A stretch of 51,291 bases of DNA from Pseudomonadota bacterium (GCA_947475315.1 CANJMY010000017.1:1-51291), one strand, 5' to 3'. Counted from the first letter of the stretch, positions 16,684 through 25,688 are shown. Translations and numbers: made by a program. The notes: a model not told the origin generated them from the sequence alone.

Positions 16684-17136
16684 ATGTCGCCACCGGCCCC
16701 GGATGGTCCTGTGTTCCAGCTCTCCCAGACTTCAGAGTACGCGCTTCGTGCGCTCGCCCAACTCGCCGTGGTGCAGGACGGCAAACCGATGCGCGCCGCA
16801 GACCTGGCCGCGCTGACACACGTCCCGCCCGCCTACGTGTCCAAGGTGATGCGCAAGCTCGTGGTCGCCGGACTGGTGTCAGGCGCCAAGGGCCATCATG
16901 GCGGATTCAAGCTCGCACGCCCCGCCGGCGACATCCGCTTCATCGAGGTCATCCAGGCGGTGGACCCGATGCCCACGTCCGAGCCGTGCGCGTTTGGATG
17001 GGGCGCGTGCAACGCCGCTTCACCCTGCCTGCTCCACCCGGCGTTCAACGGGCTCAACGCCCGCGTCAGGCAGTGGGCAGAGCAGACCACGCTCGACGTC
17101 GTGGCCCACGGCTCACTGGGCGCAGAACGGACCTGA
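16684..17136 (+). CDS. Rrf2-family transcriptional regulator
   Basis: A 150-residue Rrf2-type winged-helix repressor. The helix-turn-helix spans FQLSQTSEYALRALAQLA to YVSKVMRKLVVAGLV, with the wing GHHGGFKLAR. Three Cys in PCAFGWGACNAASPC (Cys102, Cys109, Cys115; Cx6Cx5C) are placed as the Fe-S ligands of IscR/NsrR-type members. Divergent orientation from nosZ makes it the likely NO- or redox-responsive regulator of the nos operon. The ATG at 16684 was chosen as closest to the conserved QTSEYAL start; a GTG at 16711 is possible but lacks a ribosome site. Its last 24 bases overlap the end of the convergent FG-GAP gene. Confidence 0.88.
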   Translation: MSPPAPDGPVFQLSQTSEYALRALAQLAVVQDGKPMRAADLAALTHVPPAYVSKVMRKLVVAGLVSGAKGHHGGFKLARPAGDIRFIEVIQAVDPMPTSEPCAFGWGACNAASPCLLHPAFNGLNARVRQWAEQTTLDVVAHGSLGAERT

Positions 17137-19047
17137 GATCTCGATCGAGTTGTCGTCCTCGAAGCACTCGGCGACGGAGCCGCGGCCGCGGCCGTTGTCG
17201 TCGATCGCCACGCGGATGGCGTCCGCGCCCTGCACCAGCTCGGCCGGGACCTCAAACACCATCTGCTCGGCGGTGTAGCCTGCATCGAGCGCGGCGCCGA
17301 TCGTCTGCGTCTCCACCTTGGTCGTGGTGCTGCCGCGGCGGACGTACAGCGTGACGCCGACGCCCGCGTCGATGGAGATCGTCGACGCGTTCACCGGCTG
17401 CACGGCGACGTAGAACTTGCCGAGCGAGCACTGGATGTCGCAGGTGTCGACTAGGCTGACGCGCAGGTCGATCGGCTCGTCGATCTGGTAGAGCGACGGG
17501 TCCGACGCGCTGTGCCAGGTATTGTTCGCCGGATCGGTGAACGCCTGGACCGGGTTCTGCGGGATGGTCAGGTCGTCGTTGACGTTGGCGCGGGAGTACG
17601 CGTGCTGGTTCCACAGCTTGCGGGCGGGCGCCCAGCGTCCGTCGCCGGCACCGTACACGGTGAAGCCAAAGCCGTAGGTGGTGTGCGTGACCAGGATCTC
17701 GGCCGAGCCGTCGCCGTCCACGTCTGCGATGACCGGGTAGTCCATCATGGTGTCGGAGTTGTGGCGGTCGGACTGGAACTTCACGGTGCCGTCGCGGCCG
17801 TCGAAGGCGTAGACGTTGATCTCGTCGTCGTAGATGACCTCGTCCCAGCCGTCGCCGTCAAAGTCGAAGATCGACGCGCCGGTCGCGCCGGAGGCATCGG
17901 TGACGGGCATGCTCCACAGCTTGGTGCCGTCGTGCTTGAAGGCCACGATCTCGTTGCCGCCGGCGACGATGATCTCGGGATAGCCGTCGTGGTCCAGATC
18001 CCCGATGGCGGCGGGCGAGACGATGTTCGCGCCGTCGAGCTCGGTCGGGCCCCACAGGGCGCGTCCGTTCGCGTCGCGCACCGTGATGCGGTTGAGGTTG
18101 GACGAGACGAACTCGCCCTCGGGGTCGTCGTCCAGGTTGGCCACGGCGATCATGCCGTCCTGGGCGGCGTCGTTGAACCACTTGTCGACCAGCACCGGGT
18201 TCATCGGGTCGGCGGGGTCGAAGCCGTAGATCGCGTCGCCGACGATCAGCTCCTCGGTGCCGTCGAGGTCGAGGTCGGCGACCGCGGAGAGGGCGCCCTC
18301 GCTGACCCCGCCGCCCGGCCCGGGCAGCAGGCCCCACGAACCATGGCCGTGCGTGCCCTTGGCGCGCGTGGTGCCGTCGGAGTTGAAGATCACGCGGCCG
18401 GCGATGATCTCGGGGCTGCCGTCGTGGTCCATGTCGGACACCGAAACGGCCGTGGCGTAGTCGAAGTCCGCCTTGTGGAACTCCTCGGTCTGCCACTTGA
18501 GCACGCCCGCAGAGTCCCAGCAGCCCACGGTGTAGCGGGCCTTGTCGGTGAGGGGGTCGATGGGCGACTGCGGGCCGACGCTGCGGGCCACGAGGATCTC
18601 AGCCTGGCCGTCGCCGTCCAAGTCCGCGATGGCGGGCTGAGCGCCGTAGCCGAGCTTGGCGTCGGGGAACTTCCACATCAGCTGGCCGGTGTCGCCATGG
18701 TACACGAACAGGTCGCCGGTGCGCAGGCCCAGGCCGCTCGTGAAGTTGGCCACCACCTCGGGGATGCCGTCGCCGTCGAGGTCAGCCACGGCGGGGATGC
18801 CGTTGCTGTTCTTGCCCTGGCCCGCCTCCCACTCGATCCACGGGTTGAACCCGCCGATGGTGTAGGCCGGGCACGGCTCGATCATGTCGGTCTGGCGGGG
18901 CTCACCCTGGAAGTCGCACAGGCCGACGATGGAGTCGGTGTCCACCACGTCGTCCGTGGTCCGGTCCGGCGTCTTGCCGATGCTGAAGTCCTGGCACGCC
19001 GCGAGCGCCAGCGCGGGCATGAGGTTGACCACACGATTCATGCGCAT
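17113..19047 (-). CDS. FG-GAP/VCBS repeat lipoprotein
   Basis: A 644-residue surface or periplasmic lipoprotein. Signal and lipobox MPALALAAC near residues 10-18. At least seven FG-GAP/VCBS-type repeats with Ca-binding DxDxDG loops are visible: DLDGDGIPEVV, DLDGDGQAEIL, DMDHDGSPEII, DLDLDGTEELI, DLDHDGYPEII, DFDGDGWDEVI and DVDGDGSAEIL, which should form an integrin-like beta-propeller. A C-terminal CARDB-like Ig domain follows (about 530-640). Such proteins are common in Myxococcota and other predatory or gliding bacteria, with roles in adhesion; the partner is unknown. The start at 19047 has GGAG eight bases upstream; ATG 19041 is an alternative. The stop lies inside the convergent rrf2 gene. 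Confidence 0.88.
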   Translation of the reverse strand: MRMNRVVNLMPALALAACQDFSIGKTPDRTTDDVVDTDSIVGLCDFQGEPRQTDMIEPCPAYTIGGFNPWIEWEAGQGKNSNGIPAVADLDGDGIPEVVANFTSGLGLRTGDLFVYHGDTGQLMWKFPDAKLGYGAQPAIADLDGDGQAEILVARSVGPQSPIDPLTDKARYTVGCWDSAGVLKWQTEEFHKADFDYATAVSVSDMDHDGSPEIIAGRVIFNSDGTTRAKGTHGHGSWGLLPGPGGGVSEGALSAVADLDLDGTEELIVGDAIYGFDPADPMNPVLVDKWFNDAAQDGMIAVANLDDDPEGEFVSSNLNRITVRDANGRALWGPTELDGANIVSPAAIGDLDHDGYPEIIVAGGNEIVAFKHDGTKLWSMPVTDASGATGASIFDFDGDGWDEVIYDDEINVYAFDGRDGTVKFQSDRHNSDTMMDYPVIADVDGDGSAEILVTHTTYGFGFTVYGAGDGRWAPARKLWNQHAYSRANVNDDLTIPQNPVQAFTDPANNTWHSASDPSLYQIDEPIDLRVSLVDTCDIQCSLGKFYVAVQPVNASTISIDAGVGVTLYVRRGSTTTKVETQTIGAALDAGYTAEQMVFEVPAELVQGADAIRVAIDDNGRGRGSVAECFEDDNSIEISGPFCAQ

Positions 19048-19127
19048 GTCGGGCTCCAGGACACGAGGGCGGCCCAAGATACCCCGGCGTTGAGGCACCC
19101 GCGCGGGGATCGCACGTCAGGGGCGCG

Positions 19128-20138
19128 CTAAGCTGCAGCCGTCGAGCGCGCTTCCAGGGCGGCGACCTCGCGGTCCATGCGCGTCCACTGGGCCCGCATC
19201 CACGCGGCCTGCGCGCCGGGTTCGCTCGGGATCTCGGCGAACGGGACACGCCACAGCCGCACGCGCACCACCAGGCCGACCAGGTCGCCGCGCAGCATGC
19301 CGCCCACGCTGTAGGCCCGGTCCAGGCCGGTGTGGGCGCAGAACACGACGTCATGGCCGGGGTTGCGCTGAAGGAGCGCCAGGGTGCCTCCGAGCTTCGG
19401 AGGCAGCACGCGGGTCAGCGACCGCGCGTAGGCTAGCGCCTCGACATCGCCCGAGGACTCAAGGCGGGCGAGGATCGACGCCACCTTGCTCGCCGAGAAG
19501 CGCGTGCCCTCCGGGTAGAGCAGCACGCCCTCGTCGGGCTCCAGCCCGTCGATCATCTGGGCCACCCGCGCGCGCTCGCCGGCGCCGTCGGCGCTGTCGC
19601 GGTCGACAAACACCGCGCGAACCTGCGGGCCGACCAGGTCAAAGGCCGGGTCCCACAGCAGCTCTCGCTTCACGGCGTAGCGAAGGAACGTGGGGTGGGG
19701 CAGCTCGAACACGATCGGCGCGATGAGCACGTCGGCGATGCCGGCGTGCCGCAGAAAGACCAGGAACGGCGTGCCCGTGGCGCAGCCGTCGCCGTCGACC
19801 TCCAGCCTGGCGCCGAACAGCCAGAAGCCGACGCGGGCCAGGGCGCGGTTCCACTCGCGCTTGATCACGCGGTGCCAGCGCAGCCAGCGACGACCGCCCG
19901 GATCGGGCAGCAGGGCACCGGCCAGGCGGGTGATCAGCGCCGCCACGATGCCGATCCAGTCGGAGAGCGTGTAGACCAGCAGCATCAGCGTGGTGCGCGT
20001 CGCGGCGAGCTTACGCCCGAGCGTCAGGTCCCCGATCAGCGCCAGCCCGACCCACAGCGGCGCCGCTCCCCACAGGGCGAGGGTGATCGCGCCCAGGGCG
20101 GGGAAGGTGATCAGTCGGCGGCGCCAGGTGGGGGACAT
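19128..20138 (-). CDS. Membrane acyltransferase, PlsC (lysophosphatidic acid acyltransferase) family
   Basis: A 336-residue membrane-associated acyltransferase. Two or three N-terminal hydrophobic segments (about residues 10-70) precede the PlsC domain. Catalytic block I is HAGIAD (HxxxxD) at about residue 132, block III is YPEGTR at about 208, and the block around AVFVDRDS is between them. The family transfers acyl groups to lysophospholipids. The N-terminal membrane region and length resemble the larger YihG/LPLAT-like branch. It lies 80 bp downstream of the FG-GAP gene's start on the same strand, and 36 bp from the esterase-like gene, so may be in one transcription unit with it. Confidence 0.85.
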   Translation of the reverse strand: MSPTWRRRLITFPALGAITLALWGAAPLWVGLALIGDLTLGRKLAATRTTLMLLVYTLSDWIGIVAALITRLAGALLPDPGGRRWLRWHRVIKREWNRALARVGFWLFGARLEVDGDGCATGTPFLVFLRHAGIADVLIAPIVFELPHPTFLRYAVKRELLWDPAFDLVGPQVRAVFVDRDSADGAGERARVAQMIDGLEPDEGVLLYPEGTRFSASKVASILARLESSGDVEALAYARSLTRVLPPKLGGTLALLQRNPGHDVVFCAHTGLDRAYSVGGMLRGDLVGLVVRVRLWRVPFAEIPSEPGAQAAWMRAQWTRMDREVAALEARSTAAA

Positions 20139-20174
20139 GGGCGCATCCTAGATCCATGCGCCCAATCGGACTTG

Positions 20175-21110
20175 TCAGGGCTTGTGTTCGCCGCTGTCCG
20201 ATGTTGGCGCGTCCCACAGCGCCCGCGCCCAGGCGAGCCCGCCGCTTGTGGCGTCCGCGAGCGGAGAGGTGGACGCGACCTTGCCGTTCGCGCCACCAGG
20301 CCACGTGTCGGCGCCTCCCGCGATGCGGCAGTCGAGCACGGGGGCGAGCCCCTGCCACTTGCTGCAGGTGAGCGCGCCTGCGACGTCCGGCGCGTCCGGG
20401 GTGGCGCCGTCGAGCGCGACCCAGGTGGCGATCGCGTCCTTCACGGGGCGCGTCCGGCCGCCGGGGAGCCCGCCCTCGAGCACGCCCGCGCTGCCGTCCG
20501 GCGGGACGAACTTGTCCTGATCGCCGTGGTAGTGGAGCACGGGGATGGGCCGCGTGCGCGTGCAGGTCTCCAGCTGAAGCGCGCCGCCCACGCTGATCAA
20601 CGCGTCAGGGACGTCGGACTCGCAGGCCCAGCGCTCGGCCATCATGCCGCCGTTGCCGATGCCCGTCGCCAGCACCCGCCCGGACGTGCACGCCACGTCG
20701 TCGATGCGCTTGGCCAGCGCGTTGAGGAACGCGACATCATCGATGCTCTGCTCCACCGCGGCCCCGCAGCACTTACCGGCGTTCCAGGTGCTCGACTTGC
20801 CGTCGGGCGCCACCAGGATCACGTTCGCAGCCTCATGGGTCTGGGCCCAGTTCGAGTAGTAGGCTTGGCGCTGCGGCTCGGAGCGGAACTCGTGGAGGTC
20901 GAAGACCACGTCCTTCTTGCCCGCGCCGCGCGGCACCCAGGCCAACGCCTGACGGCTGCGGTCTGGCATCTTCACGTCGACGACGATCGGGCCGGACGCG
21001 AACGCGCCGGCGTCGCAGCGGTTGGCGGGCGCCGCGTCAGGCCAGTGCGCCTGATGTTCACCGCACGCCACCAGAAGGCCCAACAGCGGCACGAGCGAGG
21101 AACGGGTCAT
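20175..21110 (-). CDS. PHB-depolymerase/LpqC-like lipoprotein lacking catalytic Ser and His
   Basis: A 311-residue lipoprotein (lipobox LLVAC, Cys16) with an alpha/beta-hydrolase fold of the polyhydroxybutyrate depolymerase / LpqC / feruloyl-esterase type. Family blocks are clear: VAPDGKSSTWNAGKCCGAA, DDVAFLNAL, NGGMMAERWAC and VLHYHGDQDKFVP. The nucleophile elbow, normally G-x-S-x-G, reads G-I-G-N-G (Gly152 instead of Ser; codon GGC). The usual GGxHTWPG reads GGADTWPGG (Asp268 instead of His; codon GAC). Asp197/199 remains. This is probably a pseudoenzyme used for binding. The ATG overlaps the stop of the upstream GT-C gene by four bases, so the two are translationally coupled. Confidence 0.8.
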   Translation of the reverse strand: MTRSSLVPLLGLLVACGEHQAHWPDAAPANRCDAGAFASGPIVVDVKMPDRSRQALAWVPRGAGKKDVVFDLHEFRSEPQRQAYYSNWAQTHEAANVILVAPDGKSSTWNAGKCCGAAVEQSIDDVAFLNALAKRIDDVACTSGRVLATGIGNGGMMAERWACESDVPDALISVGGALQLETCTRTRPIPVLHYHGDQDKFVPPDGSAGVLEGGLPGGRTRPVKDAIATWVALDGATPDAPDVAGALTCSKWQGLAPVLDCRIAGGADTWPGGANGKVASTSPLADATSGGLAWARALWDAPTSDSGEHKP

Positions 21111-22861
21111 GGCTGCTGCTCCGAGGGGTTGTCCTGCTCGTCTTGGTTGCCCGCGTCGTCTTCAATGCGGTTTGCCCGCACCGCGCCGGACGGCGTGGTG
21201 TCGCGGCCGGGGAGCCACACCACCGACGGCCGCTGCCGCCAGCCGGTCTTGGCCATGAACACGCCGTTGCCGCCAAAATTGAAGCGCTTGTCGACGTGGT
21301 ACGCGTACTTCACGCCGTGGCCCATGCCGCGCTCGGCGTCGACGATCGCCGCCCAGCGACCCTTGGCGATCGACTGGTTGATCAGGCGCCCCGACTCCAT
21401 GAAGGGCCCGCCCTTGTGGTCGATGTCCCACAGCGAGATCAGGTGGAAGTGCGGGTCATGCCCGGCCTGGACCGGCAGCCACGGCGCGTAGGGAGACAGG
21501 ATCGGGCCATCGATGGTCTTGAGGTACTCGACCATGGAGTCACCCGCGGCCTTGTCGGCGGCGGTGGGGACGAGCCGGTCGAGCTGGAAGCCAGACCAGG
21601 CTTGGATGGGCTGGGCGAGCCCCAGCAGGGCGGCGAGCGGCGCGGCGCGGCCCGGCAGCGACTCCAGCGCGTCCGCGATGGCGAGCACGGTGGCGCAGGC
21701 CAGCACGAAGTGCATCGGGATGAACACGTTGATGAAGCCGCCGTGGTGCGCCCGCATGATGAACGCCGTGACCATCGACATCGCCACGACGCCGAACCCG
21801 TAGATCCACGACCCGTCCACGCGGCGCGTCAGCAGCATGGCGGCGAGCGTGAGCGGCAGGGCGGTCGCGACCACCCCGACCAGCGCGTAGGCGGTGGCGC
21901 TCTCGGCTGCGGGGAAGGGCATGAGACCGGGGACCTCGGGCATGCCGAGCAGCGCCCAGATCGCGGCCCCGGCGCCCACCATCGGCACGACCACCAGCAG
22001 CGGCGCGGGCGCGTTCGGCACCGCGCGCGGCCCCACCGCCAGGAACCACAGGGAGAGGATTGCGCACGTCGCGGGCAACGCGTGGCCAAGCTCGCGGACC
22101 GATCCGGGCAGCGCGCGGTCCCACATGATCGGGTGCGATGCGGGCACGCCGACGATGTAGGTCAGGAAGTTCCCGCCCGTAGAGAGTTGCATCGCGCCCA
22201 CGAACAGCAGCGCGGGCACCGCCGCGATCACCGCGAAGCGCAGCGCGCTGCGCCAGCCGTGCATGGCCCACAGCCCGAGCGCCACCGGCACACCAAAGGC
22301 CGCGGTGTTGTGCTTCACGGTGAACGCCAGGAACAGCATCACCGCCGCGCCCGCCTGGCGCGACGCGCGCTCGTCGGGCGCCATCACCAAGGTCCAGGCG
22401 AGCAGGCCCATGGCCAGCGCGTCGGGGCGGACCAGATCGTAGAACGCGCCCGAGCTCTCGTAGGCGCCGAGGAAGATCGCCACGCCGACTAGGCCCAGCG
22501 GCGCGCGGCCGGTCCAGCGGTGCGTCCCCCACAGGATGGCCGCGCAGGCCGACAGCGTGCCCGCGATGCTGACGCCGCGGCCAAGCGTGTAGCCGATCCC
22601 GAACACCTTCCCGAGCGCCGCGACCAGCCAGTAATACCCGGGCGTGTAGACCATCGGCACGAAGTCGGGGCCTGGGTTGGGGTAGATCGACTTGCCGTGG
22701 AGGGCGCGCCAGGCGTGCGCGAGCACGCCGCCCTCCATCCACTCCAGGTCGTAGGGGTAGGTGAGCCGCGCGGCCATGGTCGAGAGCACGTCGAACGAGA
22801 CGACGAGCGACACGAGCAGCGGCAGCACGAGGAGCCAGTTCCAGCGGGACGGTCGTGACAT
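21107..22861 (-). CDS. GT-C-fold polytopic membrane glycosyltransferase-like protein
   Basis: A 584-residue membrane protein with roughly 11-12 hydrophobic helices and a soluble C-terminal tail. Features of the GT-C / ArnT-PMT superfamily are visible: YPYDLEWMEGGVLAHAWR in the first exported loop with the acidic residues DLEWMEG, TPGYYWLVAALGKVFG, and DLVRPDALAMGLL. These enzymes use polyprenyl-phosphate sugars on the outer face of the membrane; the acceptor is unknown. The C-terminus is a polar Asp/Glu/Gln-rich tail. Its stop overlaps the esterase-like start (ATGA), linking the two functions. It is divergent from the zinc-ribbon gene with 65 bp between. Confidence 0.72.
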   Translation of the reverse strand: MSRPSRWNWLLVLPLLVSLVVSFDVLSTMAARLTYPYDLEWMEGGVLAHAWRALHGKSIYPNPGPDFVPMVYTPGYYWLVAALGKVFGIGYTLGRGVSIAGTLSACAAILWGTHRWTGRAPLGLVGVAIFLGAYESSGAFYDLVRPDALAMGLLAWTLVMAPDERASRQAGAAVMLFLAFTVKHNTAAFGVPVALGLWAMHGWRSALRFAVIAAVPALLFVGAMQLSTGGNFLTYIVGVPASHPIMWDRALPGSVRELGHALPATCAILSLWFLAVGPRAVPNAPAPLLVVVPMVGAGAAIWALLGMPEVPGLMPFPAAESATAYALVGVVATALPLTLAAMLLTRRVDGSWIYGFGVVAMSMVTAFIMRAHHGGFINVFIPMHFVLACATVLAIADALESLPGRAAPLAALLGLAQPIQAWSGFQLDRLVPTAADKAAGDSMVEYLKTIDGPILSPYAPWLPVQAGHDPHFHLISLWDIDHKGGPFMESGRLINQSIAKGRWAAIVDAERGMGHGVKYAYHVDKRFNFGGNGVFMAKTGWRQRPSVVWLPGRDTTPSGAVRANRIEDDAGNQDEQDNPSEQQP

Positions 22862-22926
22862 GGCGCGGCGTCTAACCGGGCGAAGAGGGGGGCGGAGGCG
22901 CCAAGAGGTGGATAGGGCGGCGGGCC

Positions 22927-23475
22927 ATGATCGCCCACGTCGTCTGCGACACCTGCCACCGCTCCGAGACCTGGACTTCGTCCGAGGTCGGCTGGGCCGT
23001 GTCTGTCGAGCAGTCCGGGGGCGCGCGCCGCCCGACCGTGCTTCCGCAGCGCGCTCGTGGCCTCACCGCGATCCGCGGCGCCACCGGCGGCCCTCGGGTG
23101 GTCGGTGTGTGCGAGGCTTGCGGGCAGCTGCTGACTACCAAGGACGACGGCCCCGCCGTCGTCGTGGTGCGGATCGACACGCCGGACGGGCCCCTGCAGG
23201 TCGATGGCTCCGTGATCACCGGGCCTGCCGGCCTCACCGGCGCCGAGATGGCGACCGCGTTCCTGGAGCGGCACTTCCCGACGCCGCGCGAGCCGCTCCT
23301 GCCGCAGATCGCGCGCGGCGTGTTCATGATGTGGCTGCTGGGCGTGCTCGTGATCTGGCTGCTGGCCTTCAGCGCCGTGGTCGCGTTGCTGTCCAACTTG
23401 GGGTCGCCGGCGCCCGCCGCGATCACCGGCACCCGCGACTGGGAGCACCACGAAGCGCCTGCGCCTCCTCCCTGA
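22927..23475 (+). CDS. Zinc-ribbon, single-pass membrane protein of unknown function
   Basis: A 182-residue protein that I do not recognise. Cys7-x2-Cys10 and Cys62-x2-Cys65 form a likely zinc ribbon in the N-terminal half. A single strong membrane helix lies at about 131-157 (GVFMMWLLGVLVIWLLAF), leaving a short Pro-rich C-terminal tail with a double His. With Cys pairs kept reduced and no signal peptide, the N-domain is probably cytoplasmic. It is a single gene between a divergent glycosyltransferase and the large unknown protein downstream; no function can be inferred. Confidence 0.7.
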   Translation: MIAHVVCDTCHRSETWTSSEVGWAVSVEQSGGARRPTVLPQRARGLTAIRGATGGPRVVGVCEACGQLLTTKDDGPAVVVVRIDTPDGPLQVDGSVITGPAGLTGAEMATAFLERHFPTPREPLLPQIARGVFMMWLLGVLVIWLLAFSAVVALLSNLGSPAPAAITGTRDWEHHEAPAPPP

Positions 23476-23555
23476 CCTTGTCGGCGGATCCGGCCTGACC
23501 GCGTCCCCCGATCCGGTTATCGGGGCTGGACGCCATCGCGGCACAGGGGTTTGGC

Positions 23556-25688
23556 TTGACTCAGTCATTCGGACATTGGAACGATCGCATCGCTCAGGCC
23601 ACGGACGAGCGGGCGCGCCGCGCCCTCCTCGGCGAGATCGGCGTCTGGCGCGCGGGGCGCATCACGGACATCCCCGCGCAGCGCACGGCCGCCTTCGCGC
23701 TCTCCACGCTCTACGCCTTCCTGGGTGAGGGTGGACCTGCGCTCAACGAGGCCCGCCAGATGATGGCGCTCTGCCGCACGCCGCCGAACCCCCCGGGTGA
23801 GGAGCTGCGCTTCGCCGAGAAGCACCTCGCGCGCGTCGAGCGCTCGTTCGGGTCCAAGCCCACGGCGCAGGCTCGCCCGGCCACGCAGACCCGCGTCGCC
23901 AACGGCCGCAACGCCACGCGCCCCGAGCGCGGGGATCGCGCTCCGGCGCCTCAGGCGTCGTTCGCGCAGGGCCCGGACCCCTTCGACACCGCGGTGGACG
24001 CAGTGCGCGCCGGTCGCTTTGACGAGGCCCGCGGCCTGATCGGCGGCCTGCGTGGCGGCCGCGCCGGTCTGCTCCGCGTGTGGGCCTCGCTGGCCGAGGC
24101 GCTCTCGCTGGAAGGCGACGCCCGTGAGTCGGCCCTTCGTGGCCTGGAGCGCGAGCTGGCCGGTCGCTTTGGCGACGCCCCGCGCGGCGCTTCGGACGCG
24201 CCTGCCGCCGCTGAGCACTCGGACGCCCCGCGCACCGAGGGCCCGCTGGCCGCGCTGATCGGCCCCGTCCCGGCCGGTCGCGACGCGCTGGTCGACGCGC
24301 TGGCGGCCTACGCCGCCGCCAACCCCGACTCGCTCGACGCGCTCGCCGCCGCCGCGCTCCGCGACCATGTGCTCGCCCACGGCCCGCGCGCCGTGGCGCC
24401 TTGGCTGGTCGGCTTCACCGGCACCGCGCTCGCCCGTGGTGAGGCGCTCGACACCCGCCGCGCCCTCAACGAGCTGGACGGCAACTGGGCGGTCACCGCC
24501 TACTCCGAGCCGCCGTTCGCCTGGCTGGTCGACGTGCTGCGCGCCGCGCTGGCCGCCGGCTGGACCTTCGTGTCGCTGCGCCGCGGCGTGCTCCGCAAGG
24601 GCGCGCCGGGTGGCCGCGAGACCTGGACCCTGCGCGTCACCAAGGACGGCGTGGAGCGTCTGGTCGCGGCCGTCCCGCCGACCGATCTGCCGGACGCGTC
24701 CGTGGCCGAGCGCCTCGTCGCCCGCTTCTCGGACCTGGCCGACCGCGTGGTGCTGCTGGTGACTGAGTCCGGTCAGGCCGCGCTCGCCGACGCGGGTCGC
24801 GCCTTGGGCTTCGCCGTCGCGTCGGACCCCACCTCCGCGTTCGCCGCGCTCTACACCGTGGCCGACCACGCCCGCGTCGGCGTCGAGGCCCCCGCCGCCG
24901 AGCCCCGCGAGCCCCGCGCCCCCCGTGAGCCCCGCGCCCCGCGCGAGGACGCGGCCGCCCGCGGCCCCGGCCCCATGGACGAGGTCGCCGCGAAGTTCGG
25001 CGGCGAGCCCGGTGACGTCGAGTCCTGGTCGCCGCTGCTCGCCACGCTGGACCGTGGCTTCAAGGCGTTCGTCGCCATCCGCACGTCGCTCGAGTCCATG
25101 GCCGCGCACGAACTGGACGCCCGCCTGGCGCCCCTGCTTGAGGCGCTCCACGCCGTGACGCCTGAGTCGGTCCGTCTGGCCGAGGGCATCTCGGTCGCGG
25201 TCCGGACGGCGGCGGCGGTGCCGGACGGCGCGGTCGCGGCGCTGCTCGCGCGCGATGACGCCACGTCGGCCCGCTACGGCGGCCGCGCCTCGCTCACCCT
25301 CGCGTCCATCGCGCGCGCGCTCGGCGCCGGCGGCTGGACCGTGCGCCGTGTGCTGCTCGGGATCACCCGCCGCGAGCAGCGCGCGCAGGCGGGTCTGGCC
25401 CCGCTCGGCCGCCGGGTCGAGGGCCTCTGGCGCCTGATCGTGTCGCGCGGCCCGCAGGCTGGCGAGATCTGGTACGTCGACGCCCCGTCGCCCGAGGCGC
25501 TCGCGGCGGCTCCGCTGCTGCTCCTCGACGCGCGCGAGCGTACGTTCCTCGTGTCGCCGGAGTTCGACGGCGCGATCGCGCTGCCGAGCGCCCCGGTCGT
25601 CTGGACCGGCGCTGAGGGCGACGCCCTGACCTCCGCGATCGACGCCTGGCCCGCCGCCACCGTGGCGGACGAGGACGAGAGCGCCTGA
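23556..25688 (+). CDS. Large Ala/Arg-rich protein of unknown function
   Basis: A 710-residue protein with no family I can name. It starts at TTG 23556; AGGGG lies upstream and no good in-frame ATG exists before the conserved-looking helix GHWNDRIAQATDERARRALL. Region 1-95 is helical and repeat-like; 100-135 is a basic, Ala/Pro/Arg-rich linker; 150-215 is TPR-like; about 235-440 is a folded domain; 448-465 is a PREPRAPREPRAPRED low-complexity linker; 475-700 is another domain. The segments AGWTFVSLRRGVLRKG (first domain) and GGWTVRRVLLGITRRE (second) look alike, suggesting a duplication. No signal or membrane helix. The stop overlaps the SDR start (TGATG). Confidence 0.72.
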   Translation: MTQSFGHWNDRIAQATDERARRALLGEIGVWRAGRITDIPAQRTAAFALSTLYAFLGEGGPALNEARQMMALCRTPPNPPGEELRFAEKHLARVERSFGSKPTAQARPATQTRVANGRNATRPERGDRAPAPQASFAQGPDPFDTAVDAVRAGRFDEARGLIGGLRGGRAGLLRVWASLAEALSLEGDARESALRGLERELAGRFGDAPRGASDAPAAAEHSDAPRTEGPLAALIGPVPAGRDALVDALAAYAAANPDSLDALAAAALRDHVLAHGPRAVAPWLVGFTGTALARGEALDTRRALNELDGNWAVTAYSEPPFAWLVDVLRAALAAGWTFVSLRRGVLRKGAPGGRETWTLRVTKDGVERLVAAVPPTDLPDASVAERLVARFSDLADRVVLLVTESGQAALADAGRALGFAVASDPTSAFAALYTVADHARVGVEAPAAEPREPRAPREPRAPREDAAARGPGPMDEVAAKFGGEPGDVESWSPLLATLDRGFKAFVAIRTSLESMAAHELDARLAPLLEALHAVTPESVRLAEGISVAVRTAAAVPDGAVAALLARDDATSARYGGRASLTLASIARALGAGGWTVRRVLLGITRREQRAQAGLAPLGRRVEGLWRLIVSRGPQAGEIWYVDAPSPEALAAAPLLLLDARERTFLVSPEFDGAIALPSAPVVWTGAEGDALTSAIDAWPAATVADEDESA

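Noticed and set aside
19695-21491. Large plus-strand open frame across the acyltransferase and esterase genes
   Set aside because: It spans two well-supported minus-strand genes and has no protein-like blocks.
24900-24955. GC-rich repeats in the 710-residue gene as a CRISPR or mobile element
   Set aside because: The repeats are short, in frame and code for PREPRAPREPRAPRED, so they are a low-complexity linker.
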